Assembly (NCBI GenBank): GCA_965644295.1
Contig: CBFFRP010000144.1
Coordinates: 1 to 64,000, forward strand
Source of the DNA: Paraphysomonas bandaiensis
Lineage: Eukaryota; Chrysophyceae
DNA: 64,000 nucleotides
Direction of reading: 5' to 3'
A program made the translations under genes and the position numbers. Numbering within the stretch: position 1 is the stretch's first letter; each line of letters begins with the position of its first letter. Positions 46,607 to 58,875 of the stretch are shown in pieces. Below the pieces are notes generated by a model. It was not told the DNA's origin, searched no databases, and was given only the letters and a program-made list of their open reading frames with translations.

Positions 46607-48055
46607 TCAGTCGGCGGCGACGTTCATGCGTAGCACCTCCTTGTCTACAGCTCTTACATCACCCACATTTACAATGTCTATCATCCTAACTCTTCTCGTT
46701 GAATCAGTTTGATTGTTGCTTAAGAATGCTACTCCTCTGTTATAGCTCCCAAGACAGTACACATGCAACCTTGCGTTGAAAAAAGGAGGCCCCACAGATG
46801 TTATGAACAATGAACCAGGGGGAATTTTCCCCCTACAATGTCGGCATCGAGTGCATGTGGTTGGAACAGCGGGATGACTTGGCATATATCCAACTCGGCA
46901 AAATATGGGAACATCAGGCCGAGGAAACAAATCTCGAGACTGACCGGGATGAGGTTGTGGTCGGTCGAAACGATTAACAGAGTAGTTACTAGTGGGTTGG
47001 ACATTCCTTGTGAGATCGATTGTAGTCCTTCCTGTGTTTCCTGCACTCTGTTGTCGCTTCCGCTTTTTTGCAGCAGAAAAATTTTGATGCAAGGGTTTAC
47101 TCTTCATCAGGGTTCTACCCGTCTCCTGTCGTGACTGTAGTTCCTTTAGGCCCTCCCCATGCTGCCGTGCACGTACTATTTCTTCCACCATCCCGTCAAT
47201 GAGATGACTTGGTGTGGCACCAGTGGCCGTGCACTGACATGAGGGACAACTACGGTTGGAATCTGAAGTCAGCCAGTTGGACAAGCATTCAAAACAAAAC
47301 GTATGTCCGCATGGCAACAAGCTGTGGGCGCATGCAATGGGCTCCAGACATATTGCACATTCTGTCATGGTTGACAATGCATGTACAGGTGATGAAACCC
47401 CATCGCTTTGGGGGTTTTCTCCGCTCCTATCACAGCTGTGTTTATTATCTGCTTCATTCGGGTGGTCTTCAGCATCACTTCGCTTCGAACTACATTTCGA
47501 TTCCACTTCGACGTCACCTTCACAGCTTCTCTCACTCTCCACACGCCCAGAAGAATTATCAGAAGTAGGGGTGGCCACTGCAACGACGCTCCCACATGTG
47601 TTGGTGTTCTCTGATGAGTTAATTGCAGACCGACTCTTCTTCACTCCAACTAATCGAAAGTGAAACAAATTTGATGCTTTCAGGAGACAGATGACATCGC
47701 CGACCTCTATAGGCACCTCTACCTCTCCCTCCTCACGCACACAGAGAGTCCCATTGACAGCTACTGTCTGTTTGTTGGGCGTCAGAACAGTGAGCGAGAG
47801 GCAGTGATCGTGACTGCACTTAACACGCACGTGCTGACGAGAGACACAGCTGATAAGGCCCCTATAGCGGTCCAGTGAAGCTCTATCTTCCCTATTATCA
47901 CTATCATCTGCAGCAGTATCACCAGCAGCATCATTGTCGAGAGAAAAGGTCTCTTCGTTCCTCCCGACCATCACAAGTCCTCCTGGGGACAGATGGAGGG
48001 GGCGGAGGAGAGCCCGGCCTCTACCTGTGGGCATAAGATCATACTCCTCCCACAT
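46607..48055 (-). CDS. FHA-RING E3 ubiquitin ligase-like protein with C-terminal Cys/His finger
   Basis: A single exon of 482 residues. Residues ~20-135 look like an FHA domain (GGLVMVGRN, SCVSRQHVRV, VNGTLC, VGDVICLL), which binds phosphothreonine. A C3HC4 RING finger lies at about 232-272: CAICLEPIACAHSLLPCGHT, FCFECLSNWL, CPSCQC. The layout recalls RNF8/CHFR, so a signalling or DNA-damage/mitotic checkpoint E3 is likely. A further zinc-binding segment (about 395-430), CTRCRHCRGKIPPGSLFI ... HVYC, has PARP-finger-like spacing and is not part of RNF8. Start: the first ATG, giving the FHA at its usual N-terminal place. Confidence 0.85.
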   Translation of the reverse strand: MWEEYDLMPTGRGRALLRPLHLSPGGLVMVGRNEETFSLDNDAAGDTAADDSDNREDRASLDRYRGLISCVSRQHVRVKCSHDHCLSLTVLTPNKQTVAVNGTLCVREEGEVEVPIEVGDVICLLKASNLFHFRLVGVKKSRSAINSSENTNTCGSVVAVATPTSDNSSGRVESERSCEGDVEVESKCSSKRSDAEDHPNEADNKHSCDRSGENPQSDGVSSPVHALSTMTECAICLEPIACAHSLLPCGHTFCFECLSNWLTSDSNRSCPSCQCTATGATPSHLIDGMVEEIVRARQHGEGLKELQSRQETGRTLMKSKPLHQNFSAAKKRKRQQSAGNTGRTTIDLTRNVQPTSNYSVNRFDRPQPHPGQSRDLFPRPDVPIFCRVGYMPSHPAVPTTCTRCRHCRGKIPPGSLFITSVGPPFFNARLHVYCLGSYNRGVAFLSNNQTDSTRRVRMIDIVNVGDVRAVDKEVLRMNVAAD

Positions 48056-49040
48056 AACTGCTGACTAACAATCCATGAGAGTGTTACGCTCTGTTGTTAG
48101 ATTAACATGCAGCTCATCATGATAGACGACTGTACGTGCAGGAGTAGCAGTACAGTACACACTCTGCTACTAAACCATGCCGGATGCCGCAGTCACAATT
48201 TAAGTTTCGAATTTTCGAAAAAATGCTATTTTTTTAGAAATTAGAGCGAAAATCTTATACGCAAAACCCCGCTTTTCAACAGCACTCTGGCATAGCACAG
48301 CAGTGTCTGTGCTCCATGTCTGCTATGTACACGTCGATGCAGCGCATGCATGGCGTGTACATATGTGGACATGTCGCCTGGAGCAGACTCTACTCACAAC
48401 TATCTCGTGCCTATACATTCAAACACAAGACACAAGGCTTACACAGTGCTAGTGCGGGGCCTGTCATAGTGTACAGCATTTGACTTGTGCCGTAATAATG
48501 TAATTCTTGTGGCGAAAATAGTCCAGGACCCACTACTTACTACTTACTGATTAGTCATACTAATATATGGCAATATATTGCAATAGCATTGCAGAGCCGG
48601 TTTAAAAACTCCATCAATACTATTGATGGAACGCTATCTAACAATAGTATTGCAATGTATTTTTCCCTATCCCTGGTTTAGGTGTGCAGAGCAATAGAAG
48701 AACGACACGCACTACAACAACACGCACTGATATCGTTTAGAATATTGTTAGTTCCAGTCATGTTCAGACGTGCGAGGTAATTCTTATTAAGATTACATAT
48801 CAGTATTTTTTGTTACACTAATCTCAGCTGTAATCACTGCGCACATATCATTCTTCATAGCTATGTTACGCTGGTTACATGCTACACTACTACAGCATCT
48901 TGCATATCTTGTTGACCAGAAACATCAATATTATTATTTTGCAATACTATGGCAATCAACACACTATATTACGAATAATGAAATAGTTTGCAGAAAATGT
49001 ATACAAACACTCCACATCATCAGCCCATACGTTAGGTACA
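48056..49040. other. Intergenic region, ~1 kb
   Basis: Contains an agtagcagtacagtacac motif at ~48145, close upstream of the FHA-RING gene, and a small palindrome (ccatcaatactattgatgg, ~48610). No coding potential was seen. Confidence 0.5.
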
Positions 49041-51485
49041 CTAAGCAAGTCTTTTGCTCTTATGAATCTGTCGAATTGTAGAACCATTCTGTGTCATATG
49101 TGCACGCCGCGTCTTCTGAGCATTGAAGAATGCCAGACTATCTGGGTCCTTCGACACGACCCTCTCCACTTCTAGGCGCTCAAAGGCCTCCTGGTCATCC
49201 AGCTGGTCAGAATCTTCCGGTGGACCACTTTTCGCATCATCCTTGAAGTCGAAAGTCTCTGCTGCCCTGGAGCTTCCGTATCCCATGTTCCACATGGCAA
49301 ACTCCTCAGCAAAGGTGTCCCTGGCCTCCTCTGCTGCCTCCTGAGCCTTGCTTAGAGCTGATTTGACTTTCATTAGTTGCTCGTAGCCGTTTTTGTAAGT
49401 ACGTTTTGCTTCTTTCAGTTCTTTCATGAGTGCAAACTCCTCCTCATCGATGATCTCGTCTGTGTCAGACACCTTAATTCCCGAGCTCTTGAGTAGTTCC
49501 ACTCGAGCTTTCTTGCACTCTGATAGCTTCGCCTGGAGGTCATCTATGGACTGCTTTGCCGCATTGACAGACTGCGTACATTCGCGGCTCTTAGCCTTGA
49601 GCTCCTTCAGCGTTTGCTTCGTAGATATAAGTCTGCTGTATAGCTTTTCTCCGTCAGTGCGGGCGAACGCATCAAGTGTTCTGGAAGACTTGGTATCTGC
49701 TCCGCGTCTGGTAGGGCTGTCCGCTCCGCTGCTTTCGTCTCCAGAGAACTCGACACGCTTGCTTGACTGCTTGATACTGGGAGAGGATGTGCTCTGGGGT
49801 TCTGCTGCCACCTTCGATTCAGCCCGCATAGTCGTATCAACAATACCTGTAGGAGCCGAGTCGGCGGCTGCAACTCCAAGGCCAAAACCAGTTCGAGAAT
49901 GTGGGTCGTCATCATCCTCTCCCACATATTGTACACCAGTACCGTTGCCATCTAGGCCACCCCCACCATCACCAGTATTAAATTCCCCTGTAGAACTAAG
50001 GAATTCCGAGCCACTAGAGAGAGCTCGACCACCTCCTGAGCCACCATAATATCTGCTCTCGCCATAATTAGCAAACGCTTCTTCCTTAGCTATACGGGTT
50101 TCTTCGCGGGAGGCCAGTACCATTTTCTTAAATTGTTTACAGACCTCGAGCATTTTACGAAAACTGTCAATATTTAGTGTATCTTCTTCCTCGATTTCAT
50201 TCGATTCGACGTAAGTTTCCAGCATCTGTCGGATACCCGCCTGCTGTTCCGGCGTATAGGGCTCATACCCGACACCAGCCCGTTCTACCAGCGCATCATG
50301 CATGAGTAACTCCTGTTTAAGTGCCTTTATCAACTTAGCTTGTTTACGTATAAGGGCCTGAGAGTCAACTGTTTCAACCGTCGAAGTCTCATTTTGTACT
50401 CTCATCATACGTGAAGCCAAGCGAAGGGTTGAGATCGTTTCTTCAAGATGATCCGCCTCGCCCCATATACAGGCAATCATGAGTGTGTTGCAATTCGACC
50501 CCAATGCATCTTTCAAAATAACTGTTAACTTCGATTGCCTGTACGGGATGTGCTGACTCCGTCTTGCAAGAGCGACCACACACTGCTCAAGATAGGTCAA
50601 AGACTGATTAATCGACATACTTTCCTTCCGCGTCACTTCATCAGAACCACGTCCATCTGGATTATCAAGAGTTTTCTTAAGCCTCTCAGATCCAGCGAGA
50701 TCGACCAAATGAAGCTTCGAGTGGATAACGCGCTCGTTAATACCAGATTTCTGGCGCTGTTGCACATACACAGTGAAAATAGAATGTGATCGGTTTGAAC
50801 GACGGTTTAATTTATGCTGGGCAGTTGTACGTGCAAGCTCCCCGCTGAAGAGTAGATTGAGAGCTTCACTCTCATTAAATATTTCTATTTCGTTGAGTCC
50901 ACGCACATGCACACCACGACCGTCTTTTTCTTCTGCAATGGTGTACTCTCCACCTTGATTTCGATCCGACAAATCCTTCAGCAGGTCGTATATCTTTTCA
51001 CCATATAACTCGAGATATGTACAAGATACACGGTACTCGTATTCCACTCGAGAGTTGATTTCACTGAAAAGCTGACCAAGGGCTCTTGGTGCCACTCCAC
51101 GGTGTTCATAGCTATGAGTATCTCCCATCTGTAGTACAGTTCAAACAAATGAGAGGATAAAATTAGTAGTACCAACCATGGTGAAAGTTTTCCCACTACC
51201 GGTTTGTCCATAACTCATGATCGCGCCGTTGATACCGTCCACTACACCCTGCACCGTATCTCTCGCAAACATGTCGTATATAGTCGACTGAGACGCATTG
51301 TGAAATATATGATCCAGTTTAAACTTGAAGCTGTTCTGTCTATTGTTGAGCATTCCCCCCGCCTCCTCCTCATGGTTTTGTGTTATCTGTATGATGTTCT
51401 GGTCCTCCGCTATCATGATGTTGTCTTGAGCGAAGTGGTGAGTGGGGCGGGTGCGCACACACACCTTCACCGCACTGCGCTTCAT
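49041..51485 (-). CDS. KIF9: Kinesin-9 family motor protein (KIF9-like)
   Basis: Two exons (minus): 51485-51177 and 51128-49041, giving 798 residues. The motor domain occupies ~1-335: the P-loop GQTGSGKT at 93-100, EHRGVAPRALGQLFSEI, switch I reading NRRSNRSHSIFT (the usual SSRSH has Asn for the first Ser), switch II LVDLAGSERL, and the HIPYRQSKLT motif. After the motor, LKQELLMHDALVERAG, an FRKMLEVCKQFKKMV helix and the late DEEEFALMKELKEAKRTYKN block with DPDSLAFFNAQKTR are the kinesin-9A tail pattern. Kinesin-9 moves within motile cilia and flagella on the central pair. This is strong evidence that the organism builds a motile flagellum. It is divergent from the PKS gene. Confidence 0.93.
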
Positions 51486-51931
51486 GCTTGCACCACTTGT
51501 AGAGGTAAGTAGGGACAGTGGATTAGCTGGGTAGTTGTTCTATATGTATGATATGCCTATTGCAGCGTTGTTAATACCATACACACATACACACGCAGTG
51601 CATAGACTTGCCTGCACATATACGCACATATACGCACATATACATAGACAACAGCAGCCCCTACAGCATCCAGCAGAGTAACGGAAACGGATAGATATAT
51701 CACGTAATATATTCACCTCCCGTAGTATCGCACCCGGTCAATGTAGAGTACACACACCAGTGCAGCAGTGTACACTGGGATCCTACAGCTGTACTGTAGT
51801 GTATACATACATACATATCTATCGTGTTACTGGAGGGGGTGCAGTGGATGGGCACTAACAGAGCAGAGCAGAGCAGAGCAGAGCAGCTCACTAACCACAA
51901 GACATACAGAACCACACTATCTCCTGAGGCT

Positions 51932-53361
51932 ATGAGTGTGGAGGTGATCTCTATCGTGTCGGCTGTTGTTGCTGTGGTGGCGACCATCATAATGAGTAAG
52001 CCCACTTCACCCTTACTGGATATGCATGTCCACCCATACATAGATAGATATACTAGTGCAGTGCAGTGCAGTGCAGTGTGTGTGTTTATACTAGTGGGTA
52101 TTCTCTGTATATGTGTGTGTATGTGTGTGTATCTGATCGCTTCTTGTCTCTTGTAGCTCTGATGTCATCAAATAAGAAGAAGGAGAAGAAGTTCTTCCCC
52201 ATAATGAAGGGACTGGCTACAGGCAATCCGAAATATAAGGTCACACAGAAGGACGCACTCAAAGTGGCTCTCAGAGCTCCCGGGTGCGAGGGTATCAGCA
52301 ATATCCTGGACCGAATCTACGCAAACTCCAGAATATCGACTCGTTATATGGCTGTACCAGACTTCACCCCTGAGCAGAATACAGATAATGAAGAATTGTT
52401 TTACACGGATGATAGCTTCAATGTAAGCATTCAAGACCGCATGGAGAAGTACAAGGAAGTTGCTGTGCCGTTAGTGGTAGATGTTTGCAAAAAAGCGATT
52501 GCTAATGCTGGAGTGAAGATATCGGACATTCATAAATTGATAGTTGTTTCCTCTACTGGTTTCCTTGGCCCGTCTCTGGACTGTGAAATTATTAAGTGTT
52601 TAGGTCTCCCACGAACCACCGACCGTTCACTAATTGGATTTATGGGTTGTGCTGCAGCGATGAATGGCTACCGTGTTGCAATGGATTACGTGAAGGCTCA
52701 CCCTGATAAATATGCGCTGTTAGTATGCGTGGAAATATCATCCGTGAATACCCACTTCAAAGACTCTACAAACAATGCAATTATTCATGCCATCTTTGCA
52801 GATGGTGCAGCCGCAGCTGTTGTTTCTGCTGTCGAGAAAGAAGAACTCAGAAAAGGCCAACTGGTAATATATGATGATCACTCCTGCTTAATGGATGGAA
52901 CTGAGGACGGCATCACCCTCTCTATCAATGATGATGGCATATCGTGCAAGTTGTCGAAGTTTCTCCCGCAGTATATTGCGAAGAACATGGTTGGTACAAT
53001 TAGATATCTCTTTTTGAAATAATAATTTGTGAAGGGTGGGTATGTTGACGACTTCTTGGGCAAACATGGACAAACTAGGGCGGATGTTGATTTTTGGGCT
53101 ATACATCCTGGGGGACGGCGTATCATTGAGGAGGCTCAGAATGGTCTGGGTGTGACGGAAGAGCAGGCGGCGGATTCCTGGGCTGTACTCAACGAATACG
53201 GGAATATGCTTTCCCCTTCAGTAATGTTTGTGTTGGAAAGAGTGTTTAAGCGTCATGAAGAGATGCTTGCTCGAGGCGAGGAGGGGTACAAGATGGGTCT
53301 TGCTTTCTCCTTCTCGCCGGGGGTTGGAGCGGAGGGTATCATGCTTCGTCAGGTTCAGTGA
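51932..53361 (+). CDS. Type III polyketide synthase with N-terminal membrane anchor
   Basis: Three exons agree in phase: 51932-51995, 52157-52989, 53035-53361, giving 407 residues. The chalcone-synthase fold triad is present: Cys186 in MGCAAAMNG, His323 in WAIHPGGRR, and Asn356 in NEYGNMLSPSV. VVSSTGFLGPSLD and the C-terminal GLAFSFSPGVGAEG also match the family. It would condense malonyl-CoA onto an acyl-CoA starter; the product is unknown. Exon 1 encodes almost exactly one hydrophobic helix (VISIVSAVVAVVATIIM), followed by SNKKKEKK, which suggests a membrane-anchored enzyme facing the cytosol. Intron 1 (161 nt) is longer than typical for this window and carries gtgca repeats. Confidence 0.92.
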
Positions 53362-54590
53362 CCTCAATCTGGGATTCTGCCAACCTCATTATATATATGT
53401 GTCATATGACTCTACAGCAAGATATATCACGACTGACTTATACATTACTGAGTATTTGCCATCTTCTACTATTACTACATATCTTTAAGTTTGTGTCATT
53501 AGTTATGCCGCTGGGTTGCTGCGAATTTTTGTAATAGCGCTACATGCTATATAAATTATTAATACATAATCTAAAATCGAATAATGTGTAATGCACTACA
53601 TTGACTACATATTGTAAGACGCTAGCCTTTTTAGTTGATAAAATGTAGCTCGAGAAAAAGGTGGCATTTCTCGTGGTGTGGACTGAGATGATATACGTTA
53701 CGTTTATATCTCTAATTCCAAATATATTAAAACCTGAGAGGGATAAATGTATTTACTCAAAATAGTACTCAATATTGAAAATCTGATTATTAAGAAGCGC
53801 AAGCTTGTGCGTTGCCGCGACCAACCTAACAACTCGCGCGACACTATGCATAACATGACTCTCATCTAGTTACTATTGCATGCACCGACAAGTGCTCAAC
53901 TATACAACACGATTTAGTTAGCTACATGGGCATACGACGAGTTGCGTGTTTAAGCCGGATCATACGCTCCTGCCCAATCTACTTGTCCTAACACAAACAA
54001 CTTGCGGTCGGTGTCTTCGGCATATGTCTCCTGTATATGCGGCAGATCTTTAGGGCCCTCTTCAAGGTGGTGTTCACAGCAGCAGGTAGTCTGGAAGGGA
54101 GAATAAAGTAGCTCTATAGCGCCGGGTCCTCCCACGGTCACGAAGCGGTCTCACTGGTGCAATTTTGCACACTGACGCATGAAACAGACATCTACCAAAA
54201 TCTGTTACAAATTCAAGCTGACTCCAATGTCTTCCCTCCATTGTGTGCACTCATCCAGCACATGCATCCACCTTGCACTCTTCTCCCGAGTGACTTACAC
54301 TAGTAGGAAACCGTGCACCTTCCCCGCTCGGATGAAAACCTACTAAGCAAGAATAACATAAAAGCACCACAAATGTACCTGACACTGCTTGGAGAACAGT
54401 GCCAGAGCCTTGATATAATCTCAATGACCTGGGTCAGGAGAAACCAAGACTAGGCAGTAGACGTGTGAGAAGACATGACAGGTCTAATCACATCATTGCC
54501 ATTGCCATGCATCTATGAGGAAAGTTTGACGCATTACCTCGGTCATTGGCCACACAGATACCGAATAATGTGAACTCATACTCAGCATCA
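53362..54590 (-). pseudogene. Repeat-rich region with possible decayed multi-exon gene (minus, ~53.95-54.6 kb)
   Basis: 53362-53940 is AT-rich and empty. On the minus strand from ~54600, coding-like pieces appear: EYEFTLFGICVANDR before a GT site, DYIKALALFSKQCQ before another GT site, HWSQLEFVTDFGRCLFHA, and a last frame (53950-54141) ending VLGQVDWAGAYDPA and a stop. Frames do not join cleanly and stops intervene. The LEFVTDFGR piece faintly recalls jacalin-type lectins. It may be a gene relic cut by the fold-back element that starts near 54600. Confidence 0.25.
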
Positions 54591-54599
54591 ATCACTCAA

Positions 54600-56066
54600 A
54601 GCAAACGCAGGGAGCAAGCAGAATGTTGATATACCTGACATCTGCTGACTTCAGGTGTTTTGAGTTCTTAAGGTGAACATCCCGGATGCTTAACTTCAGC
54701 AGGCAGCCCAATACCCCGGTTACCCTTCTGGTGGGCCCTGTCCCGGATGCCCTTGAGGTGGGCCCATTCCCGGATGCCTGTTTATTCGTCAGGGCCCAAA
54801 GACGTCTACACAAGTGACACTTATTAGTGTCCCTTGGTACCACACAAGCATTTGGCTATGAGTGGGCAGAAAAATATATCTGCTGACTATATATAGTGCT
54901 CAATACTCAATGCATGTTCTTGTAGGATGTCATCCACGAGTTATGATCATTTGTAAGCTGTTCTAAAACGAACAGCAATTATACGAATATATAACTCCGT
55001 AGAAGCCATAAAGCGATAAAGCCACAGAACTAAATCTATGTATTTTGCAATCTTAATTTTTATATAGAATAATTAGTTATTACATATTATACAAGAATGC
55101 GAATAGTATATAAAGGAATTATTAGTATTATTTTTAATTTCAAAATTGGTTTCATATAGAAGTGTGCAATAATGTGACCGACCACACAGCATATTTGGTG
55201 ATACGCAAATGTGCATGATTTGTATGATCGAAATATTATAATGGAAACGAAATTTAGATATAAGCAAATTATTGTAAGAGCTTAATGGAAACGAGGCGTA
55301 TAGTTAGCTAATATTAATTAATTTATATATATCTGCGATCGTACATACGCTATATATTCGTAAGAGTATATCTCTGGTAAACAGGGCTCTAGGAAATTAT
55401 ATTAGTCGATGATCTAGAGAAATATTTAAAGTACTGTTATATTGATTGTACTTACAATTATTGAACAATATACATTATATTGTGTCATTGCGATAGTATT
55501 ATATTGTTGCACTGGTTAGAAAAGTGTCTTACAACAGATTAAGTCTGTGGCATGACCAAACCTGCAGGTCAACTGGTTTGACCAGGTATTTAGTATTTGT
55601 AATAGTGTGTACCTAGAGTTTATGAAGTGGTTGTATATGGTAAAGAGTGGTAATAAGTATTAAAAACAAAAAGCTTTAAGAGTGTCATTAGACTTATTAT
55701 AATTATCATATAATATTAAGTTCTCTTGTCCTGCTGGTATACATGTATGTGTTGAGCTGCATGTGTCTGTAGATTTGTTACTATGTTGCATACAAAATTT
55801 GAAATAGAAGTAACACAGTACTGAGAAATAAAAAATATTATAATATTCGTTAATTGGGAATAATACATATAAGAAAACGAATAGGTGATAGATATAGGAT
55901 ATAGTATTATGATTATAACTATAAGAAATCAGTTTTAAAATTTGCATTTGCGATCTTAAAACCAAAGCTGAGCGGTAAACCTTTATGTATTGTGCGCCCG
56001 GTGTATTGGGCTGTTCACCTAAAGGACTTCAAAATCCTGAAGTTAGCAGATGTCAGGTGTCAGCTT
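54600..56066. mobile_element. Fold-back element bounded by inverted repeats
   Basis: The left arm 54633-54725 (acctgacatctgctgacttc ... cagcccaatacc) recurs inverted at 56001-56065 with a ~24-bp deletion. A related copy of the left end, including cactcaaagcaaa and ggcagcccaataccccgg, lies at 63412-63590. The interior is AT-rich and non-coding. This fits a dispersed non-autonomous TIR or fold-back family. Confidence 0.55.
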
Positions 56067-56283
56067 ATATTAACTAAATCCAACAAACTTATATTCAGCT
56101 CCGATGAAAACAAGTTATATTATTACTATAATACGATAACATAAGAATGATATGCATGAGGCACACCATACATGAAGTAAAAACCAACTACTCTGTAGCT
56201 GTTACTGAAAACACTAACGTCACAACTCAGCAGCAGCCCGCTTTTCAATCACAACACGATATATTATCAATTCAACAACCTCT

Positions 56284-58875
56284 CTAGCAACTATTATCTG
56301 CCAAGAATTTGACAAACCGTTTAGCGTAACTGACTGAATCAACAGAGCTGATTTGCGAAACATCGTTAGTCATGCCCTACATCAGCAGTGGTGAGAACGG
56401 AAAAACATAAACCATACTGTAGTACCTTGATCCATGTTTCTGCACGTTTCGATGCATTATACTGTTGAAGAATGTCAATGATACCGACATAGTAAATTTC
56501 GTCTCCTCGGCGCTCGTTTTCAAGGCGAGCATTAATTCCGGCATCAGACCTGCTCGTCCACGGGTGAACCATGGCTGCTCCTGGACCAAATGTGAGGCGT
56601 CTAGTTGATATCATCTCCTTCTCAGCATTTCGAGAGAGATCAGCGAGATCCTGTTTCTGGTTAAAAAGAGCTCGCACAGCGCGCCCTTCTTCTCCAGTTA
56701 TGCCCAGGCCAGTACCACTGTTCTTTTTATCAGCAGACACAGTGTCATCTTCCGCACCAGACTCGGTCCGCGCGAAGCGAGGCCCCATTTTACTGTCCGG
56801 AGTGTCAGGGATGGCAGCAGTTACGTCATTGTATCGGCCAGATGGCGACGGCTCATCCTTTGTATCAACACCGTCGCCTTCTTCCACTCCTTCCACATGC
56901 AACTCAAACAGCGCACAGGAGTCGGCCATTGATTCGTACAGCTTAAGTACACTGTCATCAAAATCCACGTCGCTGTCTCCATCATCCGCTTCAAGGTAAT
57001 CCTCATCCCCGTCTTCATATTCATACATATCGAGGTCAGAGGGTGCGTCCGAAACAACACTAGCATCTTCTTGTGATCGCTGATCGACAATATTGGACTC
57101 CTCACTAACCAGTCGCTCACGCTGGGACGCCGTCTCGGGGTCTGTCAATTGCTCGGCTACTCCGTTGAGCAGATCCTGTGTAGTAGCCTGCGGAGGCCTT
57201 TCGTTTAATGCAGCTGACATGCGGCGCGCGTTTGCCTGTTTGCTGACTCGTCTCCTAGCTGCGTTGGACGGAAGTATCAGGGACTTGGAACGAGGACGTA
57301 GCGAAGGGTTGTGCTCAGGAGGCGGGGCATCAGGAGATATTACTTCTCCTGAGCCAACGGAGAACTGCTTTAACATATCCACGTCTCCTGGGACACTTCT
57401 GCTCCTGTTAGAAGACCCTCCAGTACTGGACATGCTTGACTTATCCCTGCAAGGGGATGCCTCAACTCTTCTAAACGGTGTTTTAGACCGAACACTGGAT
57501 ACGTGGGTCTGCTGTTGTTGTGGTTGGTTGGACTCCTCCGACTTCGAATGTGGAATGGACTTGACCTCCTGCTCCAAGGGCTCCTGTGGAAGGTACCGAG
57601 ATGACCTGTGATGAATTCCGACAAGCAGGGAATAGTCCATAATATTTAACTTAGACAAAAATGTGGCATCTTTTTCAATCTGAGTGAGGAAGAGTTGTCT
57701 CTTAGAACCCAACTTAAGCTTGACACCGTCGTCAATGAGATCGTTATCTTTCAATACACCCCCCACAGCCCTATCATGCGCAGAAGCTGTTCGCCCTATG
57801 ACACTACCTTTAAGGTCGTATATTTTATTTATTGGCTCGGGAGTGTCAAACACACTACCCATTATCACAAAGTGGACTTTGCGGTTTAGATGGTACATCT
57901 TAACGCGGTGCATGCCGTATATACGCACGAGAAATGTGTGAGGATTTTCAGTCACGTAGCGATAATAGTGTGGTAAGATGCGCTTCATGAACTTGTTTTC
58001 CTCATTCGTCTGTGTCTTTATCATATATCGTCCATCGTGTGAGTAGAAGAAAAATTGCCCACTCTTAGAATTCGATATAAATTCTAAGTAATTGTAGTTT
58101 CCTGAAACAAGAGATAGTCACATACCAACAACAAAGCGACGGATAAAACTACCGCAGACAGAGAGCATGTAGCTCACTGAGTCGACGCCAAAGAAATCCC
58201 GTATCCTTGAAAACACAAGTGGCGCATATGTCTTGAACTTGAAAGTATGAGCCAGTTGGTGTGGAGGAGTGCGGAATGGCCCATGACTATTTCCCTTTGG
58301 CGGAAAGCTAATTTTCTCAACATAGCTAAAGTCTCCTAATGCAAGGTTCTGTGTGGGAGTCATGCTGGAGCGTCCAACCTGTTCTGAACCATAAGATACG
58401 TACAAATAGATTCGTTAACTTCCATACCGCACAACGCATGCCCAGCATCATGCCTGCCGTGAGAGTATACAGCTCGTGGACTCCATCGATAACCTTGCCT
58501 TTAAAATTTCTACTGAATCGTTTGTCTTTCTTTTTTCTTTTGAAACCCATTGTGACATTTTTAACTTTAGGATGTTTGATGCCTTTTATTTTCCTGATGC
58601 CTTTCGCGAGTCTTGATATCTTAACCTCCGCATTAGCTGTGAAATAGTCAGAACAACTGAACATAACACACATCGACTTATCTCAGCTCACCTTGCAGAG
58701 CCTCTGCTGCTGGAGTCCCCTCCGCCGGCGGAACAAAAGAAAACATCGGATCCGACTCCTCTGGATGCTCTGTATCGCTATCTGCTCGTGTGGTGACTGT
58801 TGCAGTGGGCGCTAAGTTTTTACTCATCGCATTAATGCTCTGCGGCTGAAGCACAGGACTGCTCGCCTCTGACAT
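56284..58875 (-). CDS. PIP5K: Phosphatidylinositol phosphate kinase (PIP5K/PIP4K family)
   Basis: Five exons agree in phase (minus): 58875-58692, 58636-58428, 58378-58153, 58101-56426, 56376-56284, giving 795 residues. After an acidic N-terminus comes a basic linker (KKKDKRFSRNFKGKVIDGVH). The kinase core then has FKFKTYAPLVFSRIRDFFGV, GQFFFYSHDGRYMIKT, LPHYYRYVTENPHTFLVRIY, DLKGSVIGRTAS and the catalytic IMDYSLLVGIH. A ~300-residue acidic/Ser-rich insert separates it from the final EIYYVGIIDILQQYNASKRA and VSYAKRFVKFL. It makes phosphatidylinositol bisphosphate at membranes, affecting endocytosis and actin. Subtype (type I or II) cannot be settled by eye. It is divergent from the aftiphilin-like gene. 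Confidence 0.93.

Noticed and set aside
55960-56066. Possible tRNA-like sequence (gcgcccggtgtattgggctg)
   Set aside because: It is explained as the right arm of the fold-back element and does not form a cloverleaf by eye.
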